A stretch of DNA of 64,000 nt from Paenibacillus radicis (ex Gao et al. 2016) (GCF_014641555.1 NZ_BMHY01000001.1:620001-684000), one strand, 5' to 3'. Shown: positions 1 to 8,904, counted from the first letter of the stretch. Numbers and translations are program-made. Notes: a model not told the origin generated them from the letters alone.

Positions 1-21
1 ACATCTCCTTTTCGTATCGTA

Positions 22-888
22 CTATAAGTTTGAAGTAAGCCGGATTCGAATGCCGGAGGGATCGGTAGTCAAATAACCGTCGTCAGTCTCCTGTACGGGA
101 GCGCCGTTCTCCTGCAATCGTTTAACTGCTGCAGCCAGCGTCTCGCCATTTGGATAAATAATCGTGAAATAATCGAGCCCCGTCATATCTGCGGCGGAAG
201 GGGGCGCACCGATCCCGGCCCATATATTTAAGCCAAGATGATGGTGATAGCCTCCTGCGGCTACGAATAGAGCACGCATCGCTTGATAATCGCCGACAAT
301 CTCGAAGCCAAGCAGGTGATGGTAGAAGGCTCGGGATTCCGGCAGCCCGATCGTATGCAGATGGACATGGCCGATTATCGTGCCGGAAGGCATTCCTTGA
401 TCCGGCAAATCTCCTGCTGCAGCAAGAAGTCCTTCCCAATCGATCGGATCGGAGGCCATCACATAGTCGCCATTGGCATCCTTCTTCCACTGACTGCGGG
501 GCCGATCGGCATAAATCTCAATGCCGTTGTTGTCGGGATCGGAAATATAAAGCGCTTCGCTAACGAGATGATCTGCCTGCCCGATTGCGATTCCAGAGGC
601 AATAAGACGTTTGAGTGCTTGTCCAAGTGACGGACGGTTCGGAAGCAGTATAGCAAAGTGATACAGTCCCGTCGTTCTGCGGCGGGGTGGTGTAATGACT
701 GCATTCGGGATTTGCTCCAGCAGTACGAGAGGTTCTCCGCCTTCGATGGACAGGCTGGCTGTCGTTGCTGTTCGTTCTTTTACCTGTAAACCGACGGTTT
801 CCTCGTAAAAAGCAATAGAACGCTGGAGATCGCTAATTTTCAGCTTGACCGCTCCTAGAACGGTATCTCCAGGAATGTGATAATCCAC
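22..888 (-). CDS. VOC (glyoxalase/extradiol dioxygenase-like) protein, two domains
   Basis: A 288-aa protein with two vicinal-oxygen-chelate domains (about residues 8-128 and 170-286), the layout of CatE-like catechol 2,3-dioxygenases. Candidate metal ligands are visible: His77 in YHFAILLP and Glu124 in NNGIEIYADRP of the first domain, and His174/176 plus the HHH run at 215-217 in the second. The C-terminal motif DPSGIRIRL has Arg where such domains usually carry the third ligand, a Glu. The start is GTG at 888, behind AAGGAGGG at 9 nt. It is divergent from the SDR gene at 965, with about 76 bp between them for both promoters. The substrate is not deducible, and a non-enzymatic VOC role is possible. 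Confidence 0.85.
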   Translation of the reverse strand: MDYHIPGDTVLGAVKLKISDLQRSIAFYEETVGLQVKERTATTASLSIEGGEPLVLLEQIPNAVITPPRRRTTGLYHFAILLPNRPSLGQALKRLIASGIAIGQADHLVSEALYISDPDNNGIEIYADRPRSQWKKDANGDYVMASDPIDWEGLLAAAGDLPDQGMPSGTIIGHVHLHTIGLPESRAFYHHLLGFEIVGDYQAMRALFVAAGGYHHHLGLNIWAGIGAPPSAADMTGLDYFTIIYPNGETLAAAVKRLQENGAPVQETDDGYLTTDPSGIRIRLTSNL

Positions 889-964
889 CTTGCAAATCCC
901 TCCTTAATTGTTAAACCTGTTTTATGTTACTATTCTACTATAAAAACAAGGAGGCGATACATAG

Positions 965-1747
965 ATGGATTTGGGGCTGAAAGGAAAGACGGCGATCATT
1001 ACAGGAGGCAGCAAAGGAATCGGACTGGCAACAGCACTATTGCTTGTTAAGGAAGGCGCTAACGTAACAATTGTTGCACGGGACGAATCGCAATTGAAGG
1101 AGGCTGCCCGGCAAATTGCTGAGCAATCGGGCACGGAGCCGTTCTATGTGGCAGCTGACGTATCGGAGAAGGAACAATGCGAACGAGCTATTGCCCTGAC
1201 CGTGGAACGTTTCGGCGGACTGCACATTCTAGTAAACAATGCAGGCACAGCGGCGGCAAAGCCGTTCGAACAGGTTGAAACGGAGGATTGGACGTCTGAC
1301 CTGGATTTAAAGCTGTTTGGCGCCGTCCATTGCGTCCGTGCGGCACTGCCTCATTTACGCACGGCCGGCGGCGGTTCGATCGTTAATGTAACGGCTGTAG
1401 GAGGCAAGACGCCATCCGCCTCTTCGTTGCCGACATCGGTCAGCCGGGCAGCAGGCCTTGCTTTAACAAAGGCAATGAGTAAAGATTTGGCGGCCGACGG
1501 CATTCGTGTCAATGCCGTATGTATCGGCCTGATCCGCAGTGCACAAATCGAACGCGGCTGGCAAGCGTCCCGGCCGGATCTGACTTGGGAGCAATTCGCG
1601 GAGCTGCCGGAGCATGGCATTCCGCTCAACAGAATAGGCCGCGCCGAGGAAGCGGCGAATGTGATCGCCTTTCTGGTCTCGGACGCGGCCTCGTATGTGA
1701 CCGGTACTTCCGTCAACATTGACGGAGGGAAAGCGGCCGTATTGTAA
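965..1747 (+). CDS. SDR-family oxidoreductase with atypical active site
   Basis: A 260-aa classical-size short-chain dehydrogenase/reductase. The N-terminal Rossmann motif TGGSKGIG (about residues 14-21) and NNAG (about 92) indicate NAD(P) binding, and the C-terminal TGTSVNIDGG is typical of FabG-like SDRs. The catalytic stretch is unusual. Where the family has YxxxK, this protein reads T-S-V-S-R, so both the proton-donating Tyr and the Lys are replaced. The start follows GGAGG at about 9 nt. It lies divergent to the VOC gene and tail-to-tail with the HAD gene. It may be a dehydrogenase using other residues or a binding protein, and its substrate is unknown. Confidence 0.85.
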   Translation: MDLGLKGKTAIITGGSKGIGLATALLLVKEGANVTIVARDESQLKEAARQIAEQSGTEPFYVAADVSEKEQCERAIALTVERFGGLHILVNNAGTAAAKPFEQVETEDWTSDLDLKLFGAVHCVRAALPHLRTAGGGSIVNVTAVGGKTPSASSLPTSVSRAAGLALTKAMSKDLAADGIRVNAVCIGLIRSAQIERGWQASRPDLTWEQFAELPEHGIPLNRIGRAEEAANVIAFLVSDAASYVTGTSVNIDGGKAAVL

Positions 1748-1752
1748 TTGTT

Positions 1753-2529
1753 CTACTTGATAAGACCGGCATACTGCAAGCCTTTGCGAATACCGCCTTC
1801 ATCTACATGCGAAGTAATGTAGTCCGCATAAGGCTTGAGCTCTTCATGGGAATTGCCCATCGCAATGCCAAGGCCAACAGCTTGAAGCATCTCCTTGTCG
1901 TTCAACCCATCGCCGAAAGCGACCGCTTCTTCAGGAGCGATGCCGACCAGCTTGAGCAGTGCTTCGATGCCAAGCGCCTTGGAGCCGTCGCTGGTCAATA
2001 CGTCCATGGCAGATTTATGCCAGCGGATCAAACGCAGATTCGGAACGGCTCCTTCATATAAATGCTCCTCTTCCGCGGCACAATGAAGGAAGGCTTGGTA
2101 GACGTCTTCCTTTTTCCAGAAATCTGGATCATAACCGGGAAGATCGACCCGCAGCGAGCGAACGGAATCCAGCATATGAGGATGGTCCTCGGTGTTCGAA
2201 TAGAATGCGCTGCTTCCTTCGAAGACGAGGGAATGTCCATTCTTGTCGGCATGGCCGACGAGCGCCTCCAGATTTTCGCGCGGAATGGGGTTATGGAAAA
2301 TCGGTTTGCCTTTGTAGACGACATAAGCGCCGTTTAAGCTGACGAATGAATCGATGCCCAGTTTCTCTGCGATCGGTGCGAAGAAGTAGGGGGCTCTGCC
2401 GGTTGCGATAACGGCCTCAACGCCGGTTGCCTGCAGCTCACGGATGGCATCAACCGTGTCCTGCGGAATTTCTTTCACTTCATTAACGAGAGTGCCGTCA
2501 ATATCGAAAAACGCTATTTTATAGGTCAT
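1753..2529 (-). CDS. Cof-type HAD-superfamily phosphatase
   Basis: A 258-aa Cof/YwpJ-like HAD hydrolase, probably dephosphorylating small sugar or cofactor phosphates in the cytoplasm. Motif I is FDIDGTLV close to the N-terminus, with both catalytic Asp residues. Motif II Thr is in ATGRAP, and motif IV is FGDGLNDKEML near the C-terminus. The central part is the C2-type cap. I chose the ATG at 2529 because AGGAGC precedes it and the protein then begins directly with the strand carrying motif I. A longer in-frame start at 2646 would add about 39 poorly conserved residues. The substrate cannot be told from sequence. Confidence 0.88.
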   Translation of the reverse strand: MTYKIAFFDIDGTLVNEVKEIPQDTVDAIRELQATGVEAVIATGRAPYFFAPIAEKLGIDSFVSLNGAYVVYKGKPIFHNPIPRENLEALVGHADKNGHSLVFEGSSAFYSNTEDHPHMLDSVRSLRVDLPGYDPDFWKKEDVYQAFLHCAAEEEHLYEGAVPNLRLIRWHKSAMDVLTSDGSKALGIEALLKLVGIAPEEAVAFGDGLNDKEMLQAVGLGIAMGNSHEELKPYADYITSHVDEGGIRKGLQYAGLIK

Positions 2530-2775
2530 GAAATTGCTCCTGTTCTGCATGTCTAAAGATGGTGGTTGCCGTACATGCCCGTTTTGTCGTACTATACCAT
2601 CCGCTCTGCGGATTAGGCAAGGAAAAGGCCTTTTTTTCAACAACAATTTACAACAAATCTCTGTAAAGGAATAGGAATAAACCTATCAATAAGCTATAAT
2701 CGTAAATGGGATTTCGATACGGAGGAGCTCCGTTCCAACAGGCCTCCCCGAATATACGAAGGTTAAGGAGAATGC

Positions 2776-3711
2776 ATGATGGAAAAAACATTGATTTTCG
2801 GACATAAAAATCCGGATACAGATACGATCTGTTCTGCGATTGCCTATGCGGATTTGAAAACGAAGCTGGGCTTTGATGTGGAGCCGGTTCGCCTTGGCGA
2901 TGTAAACGGTGAAACGCAATATGCGCTTGATTACTTTAAAACGGAAGCGCCTCGTCTGGTTGAAACCGTGTCGAACGAAGTGAACAATGTTATCCTCGTC
3001 GACCACAATGAGCGTCAGCAAAGCGTATCCGATATCGATAAAGTTCGCGTAGCGGAAGTCATCGACCATCACCGCATCGCGAATTTTGAGACGGCTCAGC
3101 CGCTCTACTTCCGTGCGGAGCCTGTTGGCTGTACAGCTACGATCCTTAATAAATTGTACAAAGAAAACGGCGTAGCGATTACGAAAGAAATCGCAGGACT
3201 GATGCTCTCCGCTATCATTTCCGATTCCTTGCTGTTCAAATCGCCGACTTGCACAGAGCAGGACGTTGCGGCAGCGAAAGAGCTTGCAGCAATCGCTGGC
3301 GTTGACGCTGAAGTATACGGTCTTGAAATGCTGAAAGCGGGCGCGGATCTTCGTGACAAAACGATCGAGCAATTGATCTCGCTGGATGCAAAAGAATTTT
3401 CGATGGGCAGCTACAAGGTGGAAATTGCTCAAGTTAACGCGGTTGACACGAATGACGTACTCGTTCGCCAAGCTGAGATTGAGCAAGCGCTGAACGGCAT
3501 TATCGCGGCTAAAGGCCTCGACCTGTTCGTATTTGTTGTGACGGATATTTTGAACAGCGATTCCGTTGCCTTGTCCCTTGGCAGCAAAGCGGCTGCTGTT
3601 GAGAAAGCGTACAATGTGACGCTTGTCGACAACAAAGCGGTATTGAAAGGCGTCGTATCCCGTAAATCGCAAATCGTTCCGGTATTGACCGAGACGCTGA
3701 GCAGCCTGTAA
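2776..3711 (+). CDS. ppaC: Manganese-dependent inorganic pyrophosphatase (family II)
   Basis: A 311-aa family II pyrophosphatase that hydrolyses PPi to phosphate and so pulls biosynthetic reactions forward. Metal-binding motifs of the DHH family are visible: GHKNPDTDT near the N-terminus, VDHNE at about 75, and [10 protein letters not shown] (the DHH signature) at about 96. The C-terminal [10 protein letters not shown] is the conserved DHHA2 substrate loop. The length matches Bacillus PpaC. AAGGAG at 2765 serves either of two adjacent ATG codons (2776 or 2779). It is monocistronic, with a terminator at 3738. Confidence 0.96.
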   Translation: MMEKTLIFGHKNPDTDTICSAIAYADLKTKLGFDVEPVRLGDVNGETQYALDYFKTEAPRLVETVSNEVNNVILVDHNERQQSVSDIDKVRVAEVIDHHRIANFETAQPLYFRAEPVGCTATILNKLYKENGVAITKEIAGLMLSAIISDSLLFKSPTCTEQDVAAAKELAAIAGVDAEVYGLEMLKAGADLRDKTIEQLISLDAKEFSMGSYKVEIAQVNAVDTNDVLVRQAEIEQALNGIIAAKGLDLFVFVVTDILNSDSVALSLGSKAAAVEKAYNVTLVDNKAVLKGVVSRKSQIVPVLTETLSSL

Positions 3712-3737
3712 TTTATAAATCCATAAGCGTATTCATG

Positions 3738-3776
3738 AGAAGGCCTTCCGAATGCATAAGAGGAGGGCCTTCTTTG
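3738..3776 (+). terminator. Intrinsic terminator after ppaC
   Basis: A stem of about 12 bp (AGAAGGCCTTCC with GGAGGGCCTTCT, one G-T pair) and a 12-nt loop, followed by a short T-rich stretch. Confidence 0.7.
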
Positions 3777-3795
3777 GCATATAGGGGGTTATCTA

Positions 3796-4293
3796 TTGAT
3801 TCACTATACCGTGCAATGGGGAGAATCCATCGTCGATTTGTCTTGGAAAGAGGGGGAGACGCTGCCGCCGCAGGAGCTTGTAACGAGCGTACACGGCTTT
3901 TGTTTTGACGAGGACCGGTTTATGCTGGTCGATCTGAAGCATCGCGGCTGGGATTTCCCCGGCGGGCATCTGGAGCATGGAGAGACGCCGGAGGCTTGTT
4001 TTAGACGGGAAGCATTAGAAGAAGGGTATGTCGAAGGTGAGCTGCAGCTGCTTGGCGCTGTAACGGTAGATCACAGCGCTAACCCGGCCTGGAACGAGGA
4101 AAGTCCCTATCCGAAAGTCGGTTATCAGGTTTTTTATGTCATGCGCATCACTAAAGTGCTGCCGTTCGGCGGGGAGTTTGAGTCTGCAAGCCGAATGTTT
4201 GTCGAACCGAAGGCTGTTCCACACTATTATCCGAACTGGCATCCCGTTTATGAGGCTATTATGGACAAGGCTCTTGCTAAGCTTCAGAAATAA
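3796..4293 (+). CDS. NUDIX hydrolase
   Basis: A 165-aa NUDIX protein, probably a nucleoside-diphosphate-X hydrolase. The Nudix box runs from about residue 56: Gly, then HLEHG, Glu, seven residues, then REALEEGYV. All catalytic Glu residues are present, but the usual Gly near the end of the box is Tyr. The start codon is TTG at 3796, with AGGGGG 7 nt upstream. It sits alone between the ppaC terminator and the bidirectional terminator at 4313. The substrate is unknown. Confidence 0.85.
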   Translation: MIHYTVQWGESIVDLSWKEGETLPPQELVTSVHGFCFDEDRFMLVDLKHRGWDFPGGHLEHGETPEACFRREALEEGYVEGELQLLGAVTVDHSANPAWNEESPYPKVGYQVFYVMRITKVLPFGGEFESASRMFVEPKAVPHYYPNWHPVYEAIMDKALAKLQK

Positions 4294-4312
4294 ATGAAAA
4301 AAGGCAGTAGAC

Positions 4313-4357
4313 AAAAAGGGTTTCAGAACTTGGGGACATGTTCTGAAACCCTTTTAT
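4313..4357. terminator. Bidirectional terminator between NUDIX and MFS genes
   Basis: A perfect 16-bp inverted repeat (AAAAGGGTTTCAGAAC and its complement) with a 10-nt loop. It has A-runs on the left and T-runs on the right, so it can serve both convergent genes. Confidence 0.88.
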
Positions 4358-4366
4358 TATAGATTG

Positions 4367-5611
4367 TTAAGATGAAGGGGAATACGTAGTGGCCTGCTTA
4401 CGCTTATACAGAACTGCTATTGCCGCTGTTATAAGGATCATGCCCATAAAAGCGGGTGCGGCATGACCAATTAATACATAGATTTGACCTCCGATAATAG
4501 GTCCAATCATTCTTGCTAAAGCCTGAATCGATTGGCTGCCTCCTTGAATCCTTCCTTGTTCACTGGAGTCGACAGACTTGGAGAGCATCCCATTAAATGA
4601 AGGCCCAAAGATCGAATCGCCAAAACCGAATATAAACATGCCCGCGATAAAAAGCGGATAGAACGAAAATAAAGCAGATAGCGCGATGAGACTATAGCCT
4701 ATAATCTCTGAAACCATACCGAGAATGGCGATCTGTTTATCATGAAGCTTTTTCAAAAGCTTTGGCATGATGAAGCCTTGTGACAGGATATCTTGGATAC
4801 CCATAATGGAAAACATAAGTCCGATTAAGGCAGGCTTCCAACTGAAAGTATCCATTGTAAATTGTGAAAAAACAGCCTGTAAAGAGCCGTTGGGTACCCA
4901 AAGCAAGAACGCTGAGATAAGCAGCCTTTTTAAGCTTTTCATGGAAAGCAGGCTGGCAAGCTGTGTAAATGGGTTCAGTCTTACAAAGGTAATTGCTTTC
5001 AGTCTATTCTGCTTCTCAAGACTCTCCGGCATAAAGAAGTACCCGTAAACAACATTCAACAAAGTGACTATAGCCCCGAAATACATGGGTACAGAATAAC
5101 CAAACTTGGCAAGTAATCCGCCTAGAGTGGGGCCAATGACGGTGCCTGCGCCTACAACCGCACTTAACCATCCAAAGTATTTGGTTCTCTGATCTGGAGG
5201 AATGATGTCTGCAAAATAGGCGAAGATTGTACCTATGCTCCCGCCGGTTACACCCTCAATGATACGACCGGCAAACAGGACCCACAGAGCGCCTCCGATA
5301 CCAAAAACGATGTACCCGATTGCAGAACCCAACAGGCATACTAGGAGCAGCGGACGACGGCCGTACTTGTCGCTTAAAGCTCCGAGTGCGGGTGCTGCAA
5401 AAAAAACGCAACATGCATAAGCAGAGGTAAGCAGCGTAACAGCTGTTGCTTGCTCTCCCGGACTGCTTGTATAAGGCTGTACTAAGAATGGGATGACAGG
5501 TGCTATGATACTGAAGCCAATACCGCATAGAAACACAGAGATAAGACCGAATAGCAAAGCGTGTGTATCTATGGATTGTTTGGTGTTCTGTTCATGATGT
5601 GATCGGGACAT
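4367..5611 (-). CDS. TetA-like MFS drug exporter
   Basis: A 414-aa major facilitator with about 12 predicted membrane segments, resembling the TetA/TCR family of proton-driven drug antiporters. Motif A (GALSDKYGRRPLL) lies in the loop between TM2 and TM3, and motif C-like glycine-rich GAGTVIGPTLGG lies in TM5. The start ATG at 5611 follows AGGAGA. It lies downstream of, and on the same strand as, a MarR-type regulator. It has its own strong promoter (5654-5682) overlapped by an inverted repeat, so MarR control is likely. Whether tetracycline is the substrate cannot be inferred. Confidence 0.9.
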   Translation of the reverse strand: MSRSHHEQNTKQSIDTHALLFGLISVFLCGIGFSIIAPVIPFLVQPYTSSPGEQATAVTLLTSAYACCVFFAAPALGALSDKYGRRPLLLVCLLGSAIGYIVFGIGGALWVLFAGRIIEGVTGGSIGTIFAYFADIIPPDQRTKYFGWLSAVVGAGTVIGPTLGGLLAKFGYSVPMYFGAIVTLLNVVYGYFFMPESLEKQNRLKAITFVRLNPFTQLASLLSMKSLKRLLISAFLLWVPNGSLQAVFSQFTMDTFSWKPALIGLMFSIMGIQDILSQGFIMPKLLKKLHDKQIAILGMVSEIIGYSLIALSALFSFYPLFIAGMFIFGFGDSIFGPSFNGMLSKSVDSSEQGRIQGGSQSIQALARMIGPIIGGQIYVLIGHAAPAFMGMILITAAIAVLYKRKQATTYSPSS

Positions 5612-5641
5612 ATAAACGCTCTCCTCATATATTGATTCCTT

Positions 5642-5675
5642 GGAAACATAAATATCGTATCGCGACTTTGTTTCC
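5642..5675. promoter_or_regulatory. Candidate operator over the MFS promoter
   Basis: Inverted repeat GGAAACA (5642-5648) and TGTTTCC (5669-5675), 27 bp centre to centre. It spans the spacer and the -10/+1 region of the MFS promoter. A repressor bound here would block transcription. The adjacent MarR protein is the obvious candidate, but this is inference. Confidence 0.45.
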
Positions 5676-5682
5676 TTGTCAA
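5654..5682 (-). promoter_or_regulatory. SigmaA promoter of the MFS gene
   Basis: On the minus strand TTGACA, a 17-nt spacer and TACGAT. It lies about 45 bp upstream of the MFS start codon. Confidence 0.7.
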
Positions 5683-5695
5683 CAAAATAATGACG

Positions 5696-5740
5696 ATAAA
5701 AAAGACAGCCTGCTCTTCATAGAGCCCGGCTGCCTGTCGT
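5696..5740 (-). terminator. Intrinsic terminator after the marR-like gene
   Basis: A stem of GACAGGCAGCC... pairing with ...AGGCTGTC, with an inner AGAGC/GCTCT stem, followed on the minus strand by TTTTTT. Confidence 0.75.
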
Positions 5741-5770
5741 TTGATTTTGTTTATTCCTATTTATTCCCAG

Positions 5771-6244
5771 TTATTCCGGTTTCACATGTACACCTGTTTT
5801 TTTTATTTCTGCATCCAGATGCCGGCTGTACTTTTCCAAGAAGCTAAGCATACTGTCAAACTGCTGTTCGGTTATTTCTTCGAACACGGCTTTATCCCGT
5901 TCCTGAAACTCTTTGTGCAAATCTTCATGGATTTTGAAAATGACCTTCCCTTGCTCGGTAAGTCTAAAGTAGATTTCTTTCTTATTATCCGGCTTCTGAT
6001 AGCTTTCGATAAGGCCTTTCTGTAAAAGCTTCTTCGTTAATTTGCTTATGGCACCGCGAGTCATATAAAAGGACTCTGCAAGCTTTGTCACATTGGAATC
6101 TGCATTTTTTTCAATGTATTCAATGCAATGCACTTCAGACGACTTATAGCCCTTAAGACTGTCTTCCATTTTATCTTTATTAAGCCATACGATTTTATTA
6201 TATAAGTCCCTGAAACCCGCTAAGACCTGATCTTCTTTATTCAT
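5771..6244 (-). CDS. MarR-family transcriptional regulator
   Basis: A 157-aa winged-helix protein. The MarR DNA-binding core is clear: SNVTKLAESFYMTRGAISKL (helix-turn-helix, about residues 50-70), then the wing with KPDNKKEIYFRLTEQG. Long N- and C-terminal helices form the usual dimer interface. The start ATG at 6244 follows GGGAGG. It lies just upstream of the TetA-like exporter, so it probably represses that gene and perhaps itself until a drug or phenolic ligand binds. A terminator between the two genes means they are separate transcripts. Confidence 0.92.
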   Translation of the reverse strand: MNKEDQVLAGFRDLYNKIVWLNKDKMEDSLKGYKSSEVHCIEYIEKNADSNVTKLAESFYMTRGAISKLTKKLLQKGLIESYQKPDNKKEIYFRLTEQGKVIFKIHEDLHKEFQERDKAVFEEITEQQFDSMLSFLEKYSRHLDAEIKKTGVHVKPE

Positions 6245-6314
6245 GGCCTGTCCTCCCGCCCGTTAGTGCATTGACCTTATTATATTAAATTATTATGGAT
6301 ACACCAACCTGCAA

Positions 6315-6361
6315 GCAAAAAGGGCTTTGAAACGAAATCAATCGTTTCAAAACCCTTTTGC
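6315..6361 (-). terminator. Intrinsic terminator after the NlpC/P60 gene
   Basis: An almost perfect 20-bp stem (GCAAAAGGG...TTTCGA arms) with a 6-nt loop, T-rich on the minus strand. Confidence 0.85.
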
Positions 6362-6382
6362 TGCATTTCTATAAGCTAGAAT

Positions 6383-6874
6383 CTAGCTCAATACCCGGCG
6401 TGCGGTTACATAGTACTTTTTCCAATAAGCGCTGTCCATGTTGGAGATCGTTACGCCTTGGCTGCTGGAGCTGTGCAAAATTTTGCTTGAACCGGCATAG
6501 ATCGCAACGTGGCTGATCGATTTGCCATTTGTTTTAAAGAAGACAAGATCTCCGACGCTCAGATCCGTCTTAGCAACTTTGTTGCCGACAGCGGCTTGGC
6601 TGCTGGCAGTGCGGGGCAGGCTAACATCAAGACCTGCAAACATGTATTGCGTGAACGACGAGCAATCGAAAGCATATGTAATGCCAACAGGCGCACCGTA
6701 TTTGTAAGGGGTACCGATAAAGTTTTTACCCGTGTCAATCAAAGCAAGAGTTTCAGGCGTAGCTGCTTCCGCGCGGTCAGTCAAAGCGCCAAGTGCCAGA
6801 GCAGATACTGCGATCGTTGTGCAAAGTGTCATTTTCCATATTTTCTTTAGGCCGTGAAGTTTAAATGTTCTCAT
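6383..6874 (-). CDS. Secreted NlpC/P60 (C40) peptidoglycan endopeptidase
   Basis: A 163-aa secreted protein. Residues 1-37 form a Sec signal peptide: basic start, hydrophobic core, and AEA before the mature Ala. The rest is a minimal NlpC/P60 domain. Catalytic Cys71 lies in FDCSSF, His122 in SHVAIYAG, and the third residue His134 in ILHSS. Such enzymes cleave gamma-D-Glu-to-diamino-acid bonds in wall stem peptides. There is no SH3 or LysM wall-binding domain. It is monocistronic, with its terminator at 6315. About 300 bp upstream, to 7173, hold no other gene. Confidence 0.93.
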   Translation of the reverse strand: MRTFKLHGLKKIWKMTLCTTIAVSALALGALTDRAEAATPETLALIDTGKNFIGTPYKYGAPVGITYAFDCSSFTQYMFAGLDVSLPRTASSQAAVGNKVAKTDLSVGDLVFFKTNGKSISHVAIYAGSSKILHSSSSQGVTISNMDSAYWKKYYVTARRVLS

Positions 6875-7071
6875 AGGTTGTAAAGTGTCCTTTCGCCTTC
6901 TTATTTATTCGAATTTGAGGTTTCATCTCGACGAAAACAACTATAACACATTCGAAACACCCCCAAATTCCACAATTAGAGAGAAAAACCATGCTTTCAC
7001 GGTTGAATTCTGCTTTATGAGAAATAAATGAGAATATACTCATCAACGCAACTTAATAATCTCATTTTGCG

Positions 7072-7101
7072 TTGACTCGCAGATTACAGGAGATTTATAA
7101 T
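7072..7101 (+). promoter_or_regulatory. SigmaA promoter of the ABC exporter operon
   Basis: TTGACT, an 18-nt spacer and TATAAT, about 70 bp upstream of the first ABC gene. Confidence 0.7.
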
Positions 7102-7113
7102 CAGAATGCTCAT

Positions 7114-7131
7114 TACTTTAGAAGTAAAGTA
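7114..7131. promoter_or_regulatory. Palindrome just downstream of the ABC exporter promoter
   Basis: Arms TACTTTA and TAAAGTA separated by GAAG, near position +6 to +23 of the predicted transcript. It could be an operator for a repressor encoded elsewhere; there is no regulator in this operon. Confidence 0.4.
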
Positions 7132-7173
7132 TTTAAGATTTAACGATACCGAATGCGTTGGAGATGATGGTGA

Positions 7174-8904
7174 ATGTTGAAGCTTTTTCGGTTTCTGAAG
7201 CGTTACCGGCTATTCGTTGCGCTCGTACTTGTTTTTGTGTTTTTACAGACACTCGCTGATCTGTATTTGCCGACGCTTATGGCAGACATCGTTGACAAGG
7301 GCGTAAGCCAAGGAGATAAGTCCTACATTTGGAAAATAGGCGGGTTTATGCTGCTGGTTGCGGCAGGCGGTGGCTTGTGCTCCATAGCGGCAAGTTATTT
7401 CTCAGCGAAAGCTGCATCGGGCTTCGGCAAGCTCGTCCGCAGCAGCGTGTTCAGCCAGGTCGAAAACTATTCGCTGCAGGAGTTTGACAAACTGGGTACC
7501 GCTTCGCTAATTACACGTACTACGAACGATATTACACAGGTTCAACAAGTGCTTATTATGATTCTTCGGATGATGGTGATGGCGCCAATGATGTGTATCG
7601 GCGGTATTATAATGGCGGTATCGAAGGATGCGAAGCTGTCATTGGTGCTCGTCGTTGTGCTGCCGGTATTGGCAGGCGCAATCTTTGCGGTTGTGCGTAA
7701 AGCGACGCCATTGTTTAAAGCGATGCAGAAAAAGCTCGATAAGTTGAATCTTGTACTGCGGGAAAGCTTAACCGGCATTCGTGTTATCCGTTCGTTTGAC
7801 CGGATTGAACACGAGAACCACCGGTTTGATGCAGCTAACTCAGACGTTACCGAAACCGCGGTGAAAGTGAATAAGATTATGGCGTTTATGATGCCGCTTA
7901 TGATGCTGGTCATGAATTTGGCTACCGTAGCTATTCTCGCTTTCGGCGGACATCGAATTGACAATGGCGATCTCGAGGTTGGTTCGCTGATGGCATTTAT
8001 TCAATATGCGATGCAAATTATGTTCTCGCTGCTCATGATGTCGATGATGTTCGTCATGATTCCGCGCGCTCAAGCTTCGGCGGTGCGAATTAATGAAGTA
8101 CTGGATCTGGCACCAAGTCTGACAGACCGTAAGGATGCTGTTCAGACGAATGCCTCAAGGCAAGGTTACGTCGAGTTTAAAGATGTGGCTTTCAGCTATC
8201 CAGGAGCGGAGGAGCCCGCGATTTCAAACATATCTTTCCGCGCGGGTCCGGGAGAGGTTACCGCCATTATCGGGGGTACCGGTTCCGGCAAGTCCACGCT
8301 GCTTAGCTTAATTCCGCGTTTCTATGATGTGAATGAAGGTCAGGTTCTCGTTGACGGCGTTGACGTGAAGAGCATGACGCAGCAGCATTTGCGCGAGCGG
8401 ATTGGCTTTGTGCCGCAAAAAGCGGTGCTGTTTACCGGTACGGTTGCGGATAATATTAAGTATGGCAAGGAAGATGCGACTGAGGAAGAAATAAAGCATG
8501 CCGCCGCTATCGCGCAAGCCGCTGATTTTATAGGCAGCATGGAGCAAGGCTATGACTCTGTCATCGCACAGGGAGGCAGCAACGTATCCGGCGGTCAAAA
8601 GCAGCGTCTGTCGATTGCTAGAGCACTCGTTAGAAAGCCTGAAATTTACTTGTTCGACGACAGCTTCTCGGCGCTGGACTTTAAGACGGACGCGAAGCTG
8701 CGCGCAGCGCTTCGTTCAGAGACGGGAGAGGCGACGGTGTTAATCGTTGCGCAACGCGTCAGTACCGTTATGGATGCCGACCGCATCATTGTGCTTGAAG
8801 AGGGCCGGATTGCCGGTATCGGAAATCACCGCGAACTGATGGCTGATTCCGAAGTCTATCGTGAAATCGTCGCATCACAGCTGTCCGAGGAGGAGATCGC
8901 ATGA
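7174..8904 (+). CDS. ABC exporter half-transporter, subunit A (degenerate-site NBD)
   Basis: A 576-aa type IV ABC exporter subunit with six N-terminal membrane segments (about 1-310) and a C-terminal ATPase. Walker A is GGTGSGKST, the signature is VSGGQ (intact), and Walker B reads IYLFDDSFSALD. The residue after the Walker B Asp is Asp rather than the catalytic Glu, as in TM287-type subunits of heterodimeric exporters. It overlaps the next gene by ATGA. The pair most resembles YfiB/YfiC-type multidrug exporters, and the substrate is unknown. The start ATG at 7174 follows GGAG. Confidence 0.93.
   Translation: MLKLFRFLKRYRLFVALVLVFVFLQTLADLYLPTLMADIVDKGVSQGDKSYIWKIGGFMLLVAAGGGLCSIAASYFSAKAASGFGKLVRSSVFSQVENYSLQEFDKLGTASLITRTTNDITQVQQVLIMILRMMVMAPMMCIGGIIMAVSKDAKLSLVLVVVLPVLAGAIFAVVRKATPLFKAMQKKLDKLNLVLRESLTGIRVIRSFDRIEHENHRFDAANSDVTETAVKVNKIMAFMMPLMMLVMNLATVAILAFGGHRIDNGDLEVGSLMAFIQYAMQIMFSLLMMSMMFVMIPRAQASAVRINEVLDLAPSLTDRKDAVQTNASRQGYVEFKDVAFSYPGAEEPAISNISFRAGPGEVTAIIGGTGSGKSTLLSLIPRFYDVNEGQVLVDGVDVKSMTQQHLRERIGFVPQKAVLFTGTVADNIKYGKEDATEEEIKHAAAIAQAADFIGSMEQGYDSVIAQGGSNVSGGQKQRLSIARALVRKPEIYLFDDSFSALDFKTDAKLRAALRSETGEATVLIVAQRVSTVMDADRIIVLEEGRIAGIGNHRELMADSEVYREIVASQLSEEEIA

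Noticed and set aside
2686-3672. 328-codon open frame on the minus strand opposite ppaC
   Set aside because: It is antisense to a fully recognised gene; the translation has no family features and no ribosome binding site.
3796-4293. Inactive NUDIX hydrolase because of the Gly-to-Tyr change in the box
   Set aside because: All metal-binding Glu residues are present, so loss of activity cannot be claimed.
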